Positions 49,101-51,072 of a stretch of DNA of 51,410 nucleotides are shown piece after piece. Under the pieces are notes generated by a model. It did no database searches, was not told where the DNA came from, and worked only from the letters and a program-made list of their open reading frames with translations. Both the position numbers and the translations under genes were made by a program. Positions within the stretch are counted from its first letter, which is position 1. The number at the start of each line of letters is the position of its first letter. Source of the DNA: an uncultured Eubacteriales bacterium (GTDB lineage Bacteria > Bacillota > Clostridia > Peptostreptococcales > Anaerovoracaceae); NCBI GenBank assembly GCA_902795265.1, contig CADBKM010000008.1:1-51410 (forward strand), written 5' to 3'.

Positions 49101-50996
49101 GCCGCTCAGGATCGCGCAGACATCCTGAACGACAACGCAAGCGCGCTCGAAGCAGAAGCGGCGCAGGCGCGACAGGATGCAACCGATGCCCGCGATAACG
49201 CCGACGAAGCAGAAGAGGATGCATCCACGAAGGAAGATGCGGCAGCTGATGCTGAAAGAGTGGCTCAGGAAGCTGAGGAGGCCGCCGCACAGGCAGCAGC
49301 GAACGGAGATGAAGACGCGGCTGAAAAGCAGGCGCTTGCCGAAGCGGAACGCGCAAAGGCAGACGAAGCACGCAAGGCAGCTGATGAAGCCCGCGCTGAG
49401 GCAGACAGGCTCGACGGCATAGCGAACGATAAAGAAGCCATTGCCGATGGTCTGGAAACAGCCGCGGCAGATGCCCGCACGGACGCGAACGCCGCTCAGC
49501 AGGCGGCAAACGACGCTCAGGCTGCGGCAGATCTCGCTCAGCAGAATGCGGACGCGGCTATCGAAGCGGCGAACAACGCGGATCAGGCGATCGAGACTGC
49601 AGGAGACCTGACCATCCACGCAGGAGGCAGCGTCGGCGCAGATAACGCTCCACTCGACACGAACGTGGGCGGAAGCCTGACGATTGGAGCGACAGGAGAT
49701 GTGAACATCGCGAATCAGGGAGACCTGAACATCAGCGACCTGAACGCGGATGGCAACGCAGCTTCTGACCGTGACGTAACACTGACCGCGGGCGTCGACC
49801 TGAATTCCGACAAGATCATCACAGGCGGAAACGCGGAGATCAATACTCTGGACGGCAACGTTGGTTCGACCGGCAAGCCGCTGGAGCTCAGCGTAGACAC
49901 CCTGTCCGGAACGATCTCGGGCGATGGTCAGAACACCGGAAACGGTGACATCACCAACAACAAGGATCTGGAGATCGGCGATCTCTCGGCGGACGGCCAC
50001 CTGAACATCAGCGTCAACGGCAGCGTGACCGCAGGCGATAATACGAACGGCGAAGCGAACGTATCCGCGGATCAGGCCAATATCACCGCGAACGGCGATA
50101 TCGGAACAGAGGACAAGCCGCTCGTGACCGCGGTCGACGACCTGAGCATGTCCGGAAAGGATATCGACATCCACTCCGTGACAGACGTCACTATCGACAA
50201 TATCAGCGGCAAGGATGTTGACATCACATCCGACGGAAGAGTGGAGACCGGCTCCGGTAAGACCAATGTCACAGCGGATGACCTGAGCATCGATTCGTTC
50301 GGCGGCATAGGCAGCGAGGACGATCCTCTGATCGTAAACATTTCCGGCAATGTGGAATCAACGACACAGTACGAGGGAGCCTACATAACCAACGTTTACA
50401 AGAAGCCTGAGCCGAAGAAAGTCAGCGGAACGCTCATGACAAAGATGACCGCGAAGGGCAAGAAGAGCCTCGTCGTCAGCTGGAGCAAGATAAGCGGCGC
50501 CGACGGATACGACATATTCTTCGCGGTATGCGGCGGCAAGAAGGGCTACAAGCTGATCAAGACCGTCAAGGGCGGAACGCTCAGCTTCACCATTAGCGGC
50601 CTGGCCAAGGGCACAGCCTACAAGGCCTACGTGAAAGCGTGGATCATGAAGGGCGGCAAGAAAGTATATGTCAGGACCAGCCCGAATGTACACGCGTTCA
50701 CGGGAGGCGGAAACAAGAAGTATACAAACGCCAAGAGCGTGTCCGTCAAAAAGACCAGCGTCAAACTCAAGAAGGGCAAGACATATAAGATAAAGGCAAG
50801 TGTAAAGAAGCTGAAGAAGGGCAAGAAACTGATGTCCTCCAAGCACACTGCCAAACTCCGTTACAAGAGCACCAACAAGAAGGTTGCTATAGTGACCAAG
50901 AGCGGAAAGATCAAGGCAGTCGGCAAAGGCACATGCTACGTATACGTCTATGCACACAACGGCGCCAGAAAGAAAGTCAAAGTCACAGTAAAATGA
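22065..50996 (+). CDS. Giant secreted modular adhesin-like protein, 9,643 residues
   Basis: One open frame of 28,932 bp encodes a protein of roughly 1 MDa. The ATG has CAGGAGAAGG upstream. Residues 1-36 are a signal peptide (RRHY, then a long hydrophobic core, VHA cleavage). The order after that is: Ser/Gly/Asp-rich linker; parallel beta-helix entry; four Ca-binding-like nonapeptides (422-516); LktA-like beta modules; InlB-like repeats (1030-2000 and 2866-3248); more modules with a helical island (2470-2760); an Asn tract (3483-3495); a very regular run of about 14 modules (4080-4866); variant modules from about 5,330; an aromatic-rich region (6,780-7,910); a helical domain (8,326-8,595); FHA-like repeats around an Ala-rich coiled coil (8,986-9,180); FN3 (about 9,449-9,551); and a Lys-rich BIG2-like end. 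Cysteine is very rare. There is no LPXTG, SLH or other covalent anchor. The resemblance is to LktA-family filamentous adhesins. Binding target and host role unknown. Confidence 0.9.
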   Translation: MEGTRYGNRRHYLSALLIALLMALIVGAWGIMTVHADDGAGEETGPGTEAAQHDDNAGAAQTPKPAPAVTSSSNGNSGTDNSSGGSSGSSAAVTESGAKGGGDDGGSGQDSGSDTGSQDSGDTAEVTVDDASTGASDINADNSVALEVTNGSATLSEKVLNDSEDVNQLAADPENNKESTQQTFTNDVQSVTITETYNLTGADAANVTNINAGATVQGKTPDAQTYTITDTGMTLKAADQNKVDTIKADTTYKVTKGADSSTATVIKSTITKSVTAIQKAVDAALKMAAIDSDETIKYMTVTVDPGVYNGDLKISFNNVQELVTGANKNFTLYILAAGSYQATDGDLIDKSTIGAGAAPTVILNGNVVIDDINVVLAGVYLSALKDVTVKSDKTTDIYGTTGIDTVKVAVAGKEGTLNVHTGEGADKVTLHTQYSGIDAGSGFGNTVNIDTGAGSDSVTMTHQTGVLKAVIDTGAGNDSVAMTCGSNTARSYTKGDKTIKSSLEVDLGAGNDSVTVNSNLGAAFENIQLDGGAEAGCDTLMLAGDLKKDGQVSETNKIPLYGTVTRSGDKYSGSVQLVWGTAADTDTAMQIDLTGFDSLSDTLNNKPTVALDSLTFAAGKAPSSFTNYTYNGPLKNGSDLIALTADWSGYIVVLTNLTLGQKKESVRLGNINLPTVNLTVEGNHIEVAGTVVAPSIILRAIDNDTLFDLMPAEPQIDPVTGESTAPPGTPPKTKGAFSGSLFDFEATADIIVEEGATLEATAGNVTMSATVDQIRSLIDLFGDALAGINVINVKVGNADITIKGHVKANNNVNMAARSNVTIKASNEMLASAFVPLAVVVDVNSVNINIVDNAKVESVHGDVKANADSKVSLTAVSNTGKLPVSLAVAVGVNDTHIKVADKSVIEARQGDVSLIATAVTTADAKAQRGALSGDTSAYITAEVVVQDVSAEIMDEATIDAGGNLTISSSAVQTGMAVATSAKSDAAGAGGSSSKEGMNGIKEMFGEIASVFAANAKGSIADLLNGIGQKFGGKSYKIKTDTTEHGAVTAPTSANAHEIATGTTFEAGTTYYTCNSAGKYTKENVTAGTEIPKKPVYYIDSDPVTFSINPDKGYTVDKIEIRYLLKGSDSQSTYTWTQGSARGIVSNGDGTYTFKMPEADVTIKVTFKEGSGPGAEGATDPNIDDLIDETTSSATDDDGEIVRENSTEADAVDVAVEYTDASYEKTTDTYFRADTTYYKKDADGKYVRLTAQEAVENEQIPEDAEYYERTGAVMLEVSKVDAGKQIEVFVNPAANKAVSKVTATYKSAYVPASGMLDPQGDYYLLIDGKYVKKAQDDAFDSSKVYYEYVEADKSREVVEIIEKTNGKYIFTIPEGAVKNGMGAGIQVAISAEFADPATLPAGQGGAAAADAQTAQSAGALAVGVNINKNNAKISTTGIVKAGGVITVNANAAGNVTILADGTAVGADALSDEPEEEERPAAESTTAAQTIIPYTVYVEPSHGVALAQVSGSDAAKGIFVFQALSLDPTFEDGEGKVTYKYTKADGTQGTGTAAYNDTTGRYTVDLSGADVKAGTKVSIFVTELQGGMPIEGEYVVPNTIVIQSTANGTVKHASGGPGSDTYAFKVVPAAGYKAKAPAGEGDTGSPFIKYIKVVKNGDSSTESEVTVALKSDNSGNYFFKLSDLEGLKQGSEIKIGAMFEFNDLNINTKFLTAGEEAAEGSALGTINITESDGVTAGEQPKARENKKVSFTLSADPSGGKHAKVYISYTLNGQEVKKELEAAEGGYSFTMPNAEVTIIADFYDQNNTLQLSPETAGDAVLSSTTGGVGQVIIVSLNEEAVKAGKKITNFTVSYKDKSGNIMLDAITDNHAAVFSEGEWRFTIPKQIGGGTSKVYNLDETAMIITVTPVIADKSITVKAGTAVNGSVTLSSDFADLGEEYSFTVKPDSGRKVSSVTVTVTSADKKKTKKLTATGSGETYMVKLPEDAEFASGATAEISAIFVPGVQPGSGKGSNGRQTVSAGVAVAVGVLTNKNCAVVENANVTSAGLVLNATNTSTNKTEALAGFSAGQIGIGGAIAVQVDTIVSDAIVRNTADVKLNGGPLKVTASNIVKLNTKASAKGAAKSENAGVGAGIAVSVSGVETYAGIEDSDSDAVITVLGDKTLSEITVTASTTDTHTVESVAGAAGGISIVPVLSLDVAGTDTQAYIGKSTGDKVTTVGNVTVNALSDIFRQFAANAAAAGDSVGVGGSFTVSVLNDKTQSRLSRSVKAKNVYVNTKAKNRVKATSRASANGATSPKKSGSGDGSESGDGSESSDGESGSDKQSGSILDSAGKLSGHVGTGGTSPSTVNKASSNRQSASTTEGGIEVAAALALNIQNIVAEALIDEDISVTAKGGEADGIVAVQSYAYNESNIMANGSASKGKIGVGVAVAINVVDYENTAVIGDSEISADTLIVEAGMIPETAANANNNPVPAKSKGWLMDMLEAALTDLIQDLAAQAGLSDLFGADSAKILAEQLSHAVDAALDALLKGTGIERLLDSNPAEQLQKNIASFLSLFLDFPTRMDADLAKILPGADKDLLTAVKNASLKYLKTEAWPVIMDSILANVTKIASPMLTEILTQQNNGTGGDDETAFSAKLKDAFLNETDGILIAALNKIENDLLKYINDTFGTQLTPTHKATLQQDARKNMRNVMETVFNKVANTLTNGIIDIQEFKNFIKGDIKDTLIKNLKDAAQELGKALTNAALDQLTGILGAKVTTEKVNGHTFTTQAVAGASGQQVSVAGAVSIAVINGDTQAMIAGSETTSQHEVVVSKDLTIKAEGNQLEKTTASAAEDSRGEADANMNAGASSQTAGAENSTQPSTDNSIDNAEVRVGAGGSSTTADRTVTVTPDDDKKIKYIRVTYTKPDKTTGIREIRLTESEKLGAFSLDVPETGKDGDGTHLINNFYGQALEVLAGSKLIYEVTFISKNSSSLNVIDLIWKGEGSGSIASGNKTTGTGGDDMDEDDSWTEEELTIKVNAEDGYKVADKLITFTYTDENGNSGKWSREATEQMQISVKTLNDGRVLVIFSNEKRVWIKKGTTVEGSVSFIGKYRISVIQGGNSNGNDNDKITFHNEYQGIDPKKITPNTDGTYTQLIEVTPENQTSPVYGTVKIFDLNGEMGTTSHKDGEVLRAAYEDRIAISAKAAEGYKLLKLLLVFMGTDNQGNPVQRRQQIVTVDDSIIDPDGGTTYLFYMPEADARIVAVFVPKAAGETDPPEEPKKTASGKTVGVGAGFAMTYSKVDVTAGIGKNRTVSAGTADIRADSIHNTQTAAAAGTDPLAASSGGKQTETQKDVSIDASAALTIISDSIRTVIEEGTLIMTGGDDTVFVDPADPGSALVSFNLSSSQKGKTQTKSSSFAAGKSTAVGASATVNIVNSKVKTMLDGDVISDGAANITASTYNRDNSEALATAMGADIDRYLNKFSSATGNFQTKANDLLAGKYFTNNNNNNNNNNNNNQNNDNKDKNDTKKKSNDALDENNNGGSTSDNASLSSNILKSMNVEMPSGNEAKNKSNEGMDETKNQSGQNFDGNKQNSNQQQSGQESSKFQVAAAVGLNITGHKAGTVINGSVRAASVNAASINRGNFLTKGTGLEMSMARKANSIAAGVAVSVDRNESIVIINGDLTALNDENERGDISVQAKTTQNMDDVYRGLLAAQALAGAVSGEDGSISIAGSIVVVVDNAKTKVLISSTEDDTEVDPITMTGSKIDLEAYDKTKLAVRSGGVSVSKGSKVGVGVAVALIYANDKVDVIIGDGTVIRGDSLQINAEKARVDFSDYSFALGLQTFITDTSDLSATEKATAKKGFINLDRDKTKDDSSYTIEINVKTEDAMALVDALNVLSSTNYYLEAVAGSIMSSQTNNSEASVAGSVAMLFFNNKVNAIIGNNVRIDLDGTSYDTWKDLNGNVWYLRGNKVYKLAENGLMVDAGFSSDVIGGATRIDAAVAAAEAAAQNGQTVSDDIAKLAASRSTEAIGESDHYTLYTIGRRVFYTYEGNGGVHRVYEKTGGKLAASDVTWAILNASASGEDLIRGMLMRVRDDANVRILAGSVSAAPSKAGVGLTIAFLDNQDVAKATVGDNTAITVGTADSAIGGGYEQTANINADIMLVTVAASVADGAQQSNLTLGGAINVVAADNSAESKIGKSSSVTAKDDVTVASGVDTDVILVSLSAAGGRSKVAAGGTVAVVIDNASANTVIDNNASVISNEGSVTLKSANDERLINVLASASATPEGKVSAAGSIGVLISNTLAEVDVNQNAKVTAKKDVNILTDTSSELIEVAAAVSIGGQTAAIGATALVNILKRTALIKVLDGAVITARDGNVVIEATGKDLNIIVGIAAAATADGNAISGVIPILISNTKIGIVIGTENADGVLITAGDSVGIFSDLDGGYYMFGGGVSISGGSVGVGGTVGVTVLDNTVSTDITGDTVITAMASAGGAGVSSPQNRKQKRRGVYIGANGKNTVVLAAVSAAAGDSNVTVGGSVTTLVIKSRSRAKVTKGVKIAAASSDESEDGQPASSDDADIEIKASDDTIVFGFAGALAASTGVGVGATVDVMVFDKTVEAFSEADMSASGSISVDADDNSTLILLALGFAAGKDPAIAGDISALVYQDTTKATLGGKVRAGKNVSATADSNNKVVNIAAGVSLSGSAGVSAVAIVTYFRGDTTAIVSADTSIGSEDKPVGGNVTIHAGSSELVTADAAGAAIGSNAGVGGTVDVIVTKLTTEAYTNDNVSIYADGDIAIEAIDSYDLVAAVATVAVGGTAGVGVTALVSVSYADISAAIGANNEIHGKNVYVTASDNRDLVTADASVAVGGTAGVGATVTVIVSGTKMSQDAHDTIYGTKTIEGKTYTVYDYKPDANNKDKRFTLYELNKKYYWYKKTVEYKKDKDTIINLIEVNGIYYTESVGDDGKMVLTKYEGTVNKKDIQSSESEFVEFTGAVDTKKLSGTGMDPLAQIKGAFNQSNDSAKDYWTDDDSDEMEEMLKGDGQHPGDEDYGDYGQGGTKTDDGYRTNEFDSTADGNGVTFTESTIEGLHDSVSAVIGSGSNVTAANDIKVTANDVPNLLAISGTVAAGGTAGIGVGVTVAILHTNVNALVQNSAELRAGNEILIEATSGSEGFNKDNAVAKLLSIDSDNNPLLQDKDSDDNIIKAADAKGEEDSQREEDEQTETGTADPDDTEEPDENDSTEDTGNKSTIRLISVSAAGGTAGIGVSASILMVYSEVNAILSGKVLEAKELNVEAGMDFGKVLTVNTGAAAGSVGVNVSVALAFFDGTANALITGNAIVNSVTDAINVTTAAVTNATVASAAIAAGMVSVNAGVALASNTTTIRSGIDKNVVIESPYAAVTVSHDVKSSSEAIIISVSLGEVAVGATASVALNDLSAISYVGVSPEEAKPVKGTGTITAASLSIAADAVAETETLGIGVSAGAIAVNATVSVALGYAENVASLKMMPVTLTGDLDITATLTGETETITTSIAAGAVAVGASVAVAQIGSSNEALADISGTTVKAANFNMDAGTEEKPGNTQATVLGITGSVGAVAANFNIGLAFNKGSNRAELTGTSGTIELSGTSGLNVRANGSGRAYSALYSAAGGAVAVNVSVAEARLSNVQEAIVDLNGTIKMTETDSQGNLTKNAGVNVISTQNSTLSGRTEYKFSKKDDKGKTVSDTVKFGDTMAKSYLFTCGIGAVNVTASVALAVSDSTNRAKLAVKDLTSGDVNITAGGTSSADVSIDKTGGAAVAVGVLDGYAYAKGTFEALAEAKTGGKFSTGSFKLNNVYESTANSVISPANGGAVSVNGVTVDVNISYAETRTKANSAISGSGTIDADGDVLVETTGTVNTKATVKLPTVSVNAAKINTNDVRTKSAVEQTATIDDTGITAGSLNVHSILTNTSDASTGPTVGEKGVDISIIGVEVNVADASSATANTAYISGGVHTAASVDVKADTTSTVKAWTVKATSVSLISVGSISTSTGSNDNVTAYIKDADITSTGDVSVAAGADTTASSISKKGTSVTIVNVDVIKAKAQIGTKAQPQTVSAGINGGKIKTKTGGVKVNATNIGSATADSYKAGDFSIANIVVVELPTTSWYKTEAYIKGGADIDSGEKIEVNATDNNGKKKSSAESIAESSSIGLLLNGNNTKGSNNFNAASNIDIDGKLRATDGIDILIRNDVKLTAKTTSRGKGFVEGDKVYAENNVTRTAFINIYGGSELYTNFGDISIISVIGRDDSITTYADVDSGGFVSIGDATTSFKNSAEAKVVIGGSADILNRFGTITIKSDASMSDTSIHASSDCSGVDVEPHVLNTVESTLTSTVTIGGSGSENTKIEGRYVYITSNIGKLEQKLYTYAKGSALLNTTAVTSTNDVTNTLNSTTSVVKTDIIGHDNMTIYASTEPAYKSANIDGTTHIQMCSTGAGRARGSFKTSANANMVIGSEVTLTGAKILVTTHAIEEDRVRNNITKGGTLSTYATRSDEGSSFDSDRNSTIAEAGLYLGDAAGGIYIDISDRGIREVGLKYEAPIWTETDTDIYIGNISNALPGKADINSIVTGTMDVYDQSVIPRVVITNSTKKNLVFKNVTFENTGFTDPTINMYLRRIKLTPEHTSFAPVFTVENSGKGDVTMTGLIPNIRGSVNFLWTGKEGGHLLAAASVGSSTMEIAEGDFIRPIWAHELNISGAETIGSAAGAVDGGWFYSWIVADQNGVPGSVNAAARGDIYMDLTAAQFIVVDAITEDKIKDAAVNDLNLDVDNIVSSKGDVYLIFDTGRNIYTVEGAAIVTIPVPGSLEYDVTTVELKEQYVLTGMDMLEYYRIAYDPVTGLSVCQLPNGTAFYIDADGNVSRIVESGTAMAVGDYRFYIETVNGSTSHMIDLGNGITIDVTNGTINLAKEARLETLLETISDAWLDKLGGNKTGVGLYDNAGIVVRLTKYVSDDKNIEVEYTVTLLGEWNGLIWYGMEGSVQSAGNALASGTESYLIARSPVKVDSQTGAVTGNNTVKFYIASAVSNTGWTWNNDYFQNLMTKNGNVVTEGGVPRTRQTNSAAFWGNGKAYYGLVWLWESKLVVHKEDSTPFVVSNFLGTEYTVRVTYKGGDNYEYEYLEGDDYKKLSVVSGSMLGTTVDASGNGGIYEKLKGYYWKPSFTKTILKEASVGSDGSSTKIKAKGNEFVITEPTYSTSKVKYIWHKKSYTLYGRGISFDYFTLNQVSASITNESFSTIDYYVVTDDQGKDHNVYIREDKDGKVTYWAYDLDKDGHEIGSGYQADVEIIEDNKYTNTGIWKLGTYSNNVWSDIKINGKIAAFVPGANDTDAVSYYSCVFVDAEGNIEGVSEEYFVKVSRTTDGKISSASLVTCRAKEITEISGYESDIWTLEEVIRDSDLDIEIRTPDSSFYKRTAAEVTIDGSTVKGYLLSGDSDTYFYAYGNDGTLAQLNGNCYKYNSSTKEYVLPDAKTTYEFTQRRLIDVNTPVFTLTMKTASGEITETGTISEGSLTVTSSTGGSVTLDGSYFTAENAKYFLATTLDHATNQYTVSVYLIGENGPQLINHTDLTLIQSVDSNSNPVFVKERMTARDDSGNVTGYYYAVISNNKWTVYILDMATHVSTDTGLEHQQVLEEGTSDVYVDQLVRSETYADVTGYTGTSAKEIVNAENLGSYENIVFGKNADGTAKTYGKLDYSKKRSRADESSANNQQLVLRFGTEDDNPTMDFVGPISGIELNMSRLPLEQEKYKSIRERLMIGDDDYDCYKITENLYVTASGLIIYIKMDDDGEITFASRYNGAEYFSTNIVAVDLTAGDGNPKILIKEGQDIQLEVRTDHIASDINGYYYFRETENSAWTRITDALGEVKMQPDGTGTITIGKGENAKVYLKAYYADNKDGERTLYYEMPSGKDATAKAGSDGTVVIMGKEEAKTQKLTTDTKGTDFNVSLVKAAGDITIILNDKVGSIFDGDGGIKDDTDISAGDKATIISNSTGTIGTDEDPLEGHAEIVILNNEEEVGDVNNITTETHLYFDDDVRFDRNVVVDGVIWDIATKDGSVVLADTLDAADPQYTLTVINGGEADISTNKLREVLTGQDGTATYVYTDNPDAVSDGNILIKDLTAAEGTVNLDAGGSTLMHEIRAIDSTVSILAGQDNTFDNAITKRSHLTLGAANGRLGMRETVLADGTAAGGTLLYNQEMDTDAGMKAFIKLDENDTDSNASLLLSGASIGSAGNHLLVDIPDAVTLQIPNVGDLYLDAQALIPQKTDTNGSYYDVEIDKADLGFGLTRVVLPVNPKTNEYTAPEVNTEGTGIGDDVTGDYLEHIVDETHSGVLPEDLQTNEGLARRLAELIAADPNYDWSAMFSEEQILAILADPEARGELLSMVSEEEIAQILSDFRGNDAVSGTDKDLAAWIVMNGDPAVWAAEPETELAQKIEGIRSAQKALEGAKLTGDAEAVAEAEAALAALLDTLTDEDIQIILTGYVPSEGTAADAYRDERLEKILGTVSDQGDPEGAGRIWSAIKDTDESGELYTIIKTLLDVQTKEGSSYKAVPDLGALIGTVLTAEEKEALIEQAVSEASMPAEADPAYDDSVSRTLNVVIGTSTGKTDLFNDGTINITVTDSGLKVEDIRSERGDVSITAMNGSILAEGDCEQQIIGKNVTLKASDDIGADDDAFDLQQKDTTPVVTVAVTDGERENGSRTGFIHLDENGSWVMDTVLSYDWVRKDLNDEMMRLDAEAVTGSLNINELDGSIGLGTVSAGEDAVLTTNGDLIDFRTEQEKADGKNNIAAGSDAILNAPDGRVGTTDDPLKVSVGGEMTVIDTGDVDLVTDDDLTVTITSEEGVIHVDGAQDLIVNVEGDIIPGGHVTAGGEANVTAKGDITNAPVTAGDEANVAAYGDILNTTVKGDSVSLTADADGDGNGAVGTKDAPILVDTASGNTGSGSLSASGTEVYVTELSGDLAVGDITSTQGDTEIVAPGNVTDANAGSAVADAAAAQDAASDAQDKADAAQDRADILNDNASALEAEAAQARQDATDARDNADEAEEDASTKEDAAADAERVAQEAEEAAAQAAANGDEDAAEKQALAEAERAKADEARKAADEARAEADRLDGIANDKEAIADGLETAAADARTDANAAQQAANDAQAAADLAQQNADAAIEAANNADQAIETAGDLTIHAGGSVGADNAPLDTNVGGSLTIGATGDVNIANQGDLNISDLNADGNAASDRDVTLTAGVDLNSDKIITGGNAEINTLDGNVGSTGKPLELSVDTLSGTISGDGQNTGNGDITNNKDLEIGDLSADGHLNISVNGSVTAGDNTNGEANVSADQANITANGDIGTEDKPLVTAVDDLSMSGKDIDIHSVTDVTIDNISGKDVDITSDGRVETGSGKTNVTADDLSIDSFGGIGSEDDPLIVNISGNVESTTQYEGAYITNVYKKPEPKKVSGTLMTKMTAKGKKSLVVSWSKISGADGYDIFFAVCGGKKGYKLIKTVKGGTLSFTISGLAKGTAYKAYVKAWIMKGGKKVYVRTSPNVHAFTGGGNKKYTNAKSVSVKKTSVKLKKGKTYKIKASVKKLKKGKKLMSSKHTAKLRYKSTNKKVAIVTKSGKIKAVGKGTCYVYVYAHNGARKKVKVTVK
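22173..22470 (+). other. Ser/Gly/Asp-rich low-complexity linker
   Basis: About 100 residues of GGSSGSS, GGDDGGSGQDSGSD type, likely a flexible spacer at the mature N-terminus. No fold is expected. Confidence 0.8.
23328..23612 (+). repeat. Four RTX-like nonapeptides
   Basis: GEGADKVTL (from 23328), GAGSDSVTM (23418), GAGNDSVAM (23484) and GAGNDSVTV (23586) follow the GGxGxDxUx pattern of calcium-binding beta rolls, with alanine in the second position. They are spaced 22-34 residues apart rather than in direct tandem. Confidence 0.65.
25150..28060 (+). repeat. InlB-like/bacterial repeat units, first block
   Basis: About seven degenerate units of 60-120 residues. Each combines a strand pair (NPDKGYTVDKIEIRY type) with a closing YTFKMPEADVTIKVTF type strand. 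Closing strands are seen at about 25505, 26155, 26735, 27080, 27410, 27685 and 27985. Within 25240-26100, three inserts carry a shared TYY-x-DGKY-x-YY pattern. Confidence 0.65.
28930..29140 (+). other. Ser/Gly-rich internal linker
   Basis: Residues around SGSGDGSESGDGSESSDGES separate two sets of beta modules. It includes a short internal duplication of GDGSES. Confidence 0.7.
29470..30340 (+). other. Alpha-helical island in the giant protein
   Basis: About 290 residues rich in Leu, Ala, Lys and Asp with no beta-module pattern, for example LAEQLSHAVDAALDALLKG, KTEAWPVIMDSILANVTKIA and FKNFIKGDIKDTLIKNLKDA. It looks like a bundle domain inserted between beta modules. I recognise no family. 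Confidence 0.65.
30660..31810 (+). repeat. InlB-like repeat units, second block
   Basis: Three to four units with long strands (VTPDDDKKIKYIRVTYTKPD, AEDGYKVADKLITFTYTDEN, AKAAEGYKLLKLLLVFMGTD) and the closing strand TYLFYMPEADARIVAVFVP. They are similar to the first block but longer. Confidence 0.6.
32511..32549 (+). repeat. (AAY)13 trinucleotide tract encoding 13 Asn
   Basis: Thirteen successive AAT/AAC codons, residues 3483-3495, within an Asn/Gln/Lys-rich segment that runs to about 32815. A repeat-unit change would stay in frame. Confidence 0.95.
34300..36660 (+). repeat. Fourteen regular LktA-like beta modules
   Basis: Consecutive modules of about 56 residues. Each has an Ala/Gly-rich run such as VAVGGTAGVGVTALVSVSY, then an A-x-[IV] strand with an IGxN or DN turn, then a final [VI]x[VI]xA strand. 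The last two (36420-36655) are the most alike. The spacing suggests one or two turns of a repetitive beta solenoid per module. Confidence 0.75.
36670..37250 (+). other. Aromatic and acidic insertion between modules
   Basis: About 190 residues that break the module pattern. First comes a Tyr/Lys-rich part (FTLYELNKKYYWYKKTVEYK, IEVNGIYYTES), then an acidic part (DYWTDDDSDEMEEMLKGDG, DEDYGDYGQGG). Function unknown. Confidence 0.6.
37760..40450 (+). repeat. Variant beta modules with GAVAVNVSV-type core
   Basis: About 15 modules of 50-65 residues. From about 38050 the core changes from GGTAGVGVTV to forms such as LGEVAVGATASVAL, AGAIAVNATVSVALG and CGIGAVNVTASVALAV. Codon choice changes at the same place. 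Confidence 0.65.
42400..45800 (+). other. Aromatic-rich globular region of the giant protein
   Basis: About 1,100 residues with many Tyr and Trp and little module repetition (for example GEWNGLIWYGMEGSVQ, WTWNNDYFQNLM, YYGLVWLWESKLVV, YYVVTDDQGKDHNVYI). This is the best candidate for ligand-binding domains. No family recognised. Confidence 0.55.
47040..47850 (+). other. C-terminal helical domain of the giant protein
   Basis: About 270 residues, mainly helical, with leucine-rich short repeats such as FSEEQILAILADPEARGELL and VSEEEIAQILSDFRG, DEDIQIILTGYVP and LTAEEKEALIEQAV. The [ST]-x-E-[ED]-x-[IA]-x2-I-L pattern recurs. Unrecognised. Confidence 0.6.
49020..49604 (+). other. Alanine-rich coiled coil in the giant protein
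   Basis: About 195 residues with roughly heptad-spaced alanines (AAAAQDAASDAQDKADAAQD, EAEEAAAQAAANGDEDAAEK, ARKAADEARAEADRLD). It lies between two FHA-like repeat blocks and should form a long rod or helical hairpin. Confidence 0.8.
50407..50715 (+). other. Fibronectin type III domain
   Basis: The stretch from VSGTLMTKMTAKGKKSLVVS through WSKISGADGYDIFFA, LSFTISGLAKGTAYKAYVKA to VYVRTSPNVHAFT has the FN3 strand order with the typical LxPGTxY-like turn (GLAKGTAY). It is lysine-rich. Confidence 0.8.
50720..50993 (+). other. Lysine-rich BIG2-like C-terminal domain
   Basis: The last 90 residues have the BIG2 pattern: SVKKTSVKLKKGKTYKIKAS, then RYKSTNKKVAIVTKSGKIKA and VGKGTCYVYVYAHNG. About a third of residues are lysine or arginine. 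The domain may bind negatively charged wall polymers. Confidence 0.75.
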
Positions 50997-50999
50997 TTT

Positions 51000-51053
51000 G
51001 ACACAGCCGGATGATTCGGCACAGCCGATTGAGTTGGCACAGTCAGGAAATTG
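51000..51053 (+). repeat. Three degenerate 18-bp direct repeats
   Basis: Units at 51000-51017, 51018-51035 and 51036-51053 share [GA]RCACAGYC after G. They begin 4 bp after the stop codon of the giant gene. Confidence 0.5.
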
Positions 51054-51072
51054 ACTGAAGAGTATTTAGAGA

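Noticed and set aside
48906..50174. 422-codon open frame on the minus strand inside the giant gene
   Set aside because: It is antisense to the coding frame, rich in Arg, Cys and Val from reversed repeat codons, with no ribosome site.
22065..50996. CRISPR array or tandem DNA repeat inside the giant gene
   Set aside because: Repetition is at protein level with diverged DNA. No identical spaced repeats were seen.
22065..50996. Two-partner secretion (TpsA) protein
   Set aside because: Some repeats look FHA-like, but there is no TPS domain at the N-terminus and no TpsB gene, and the organism appears Gram-positive.
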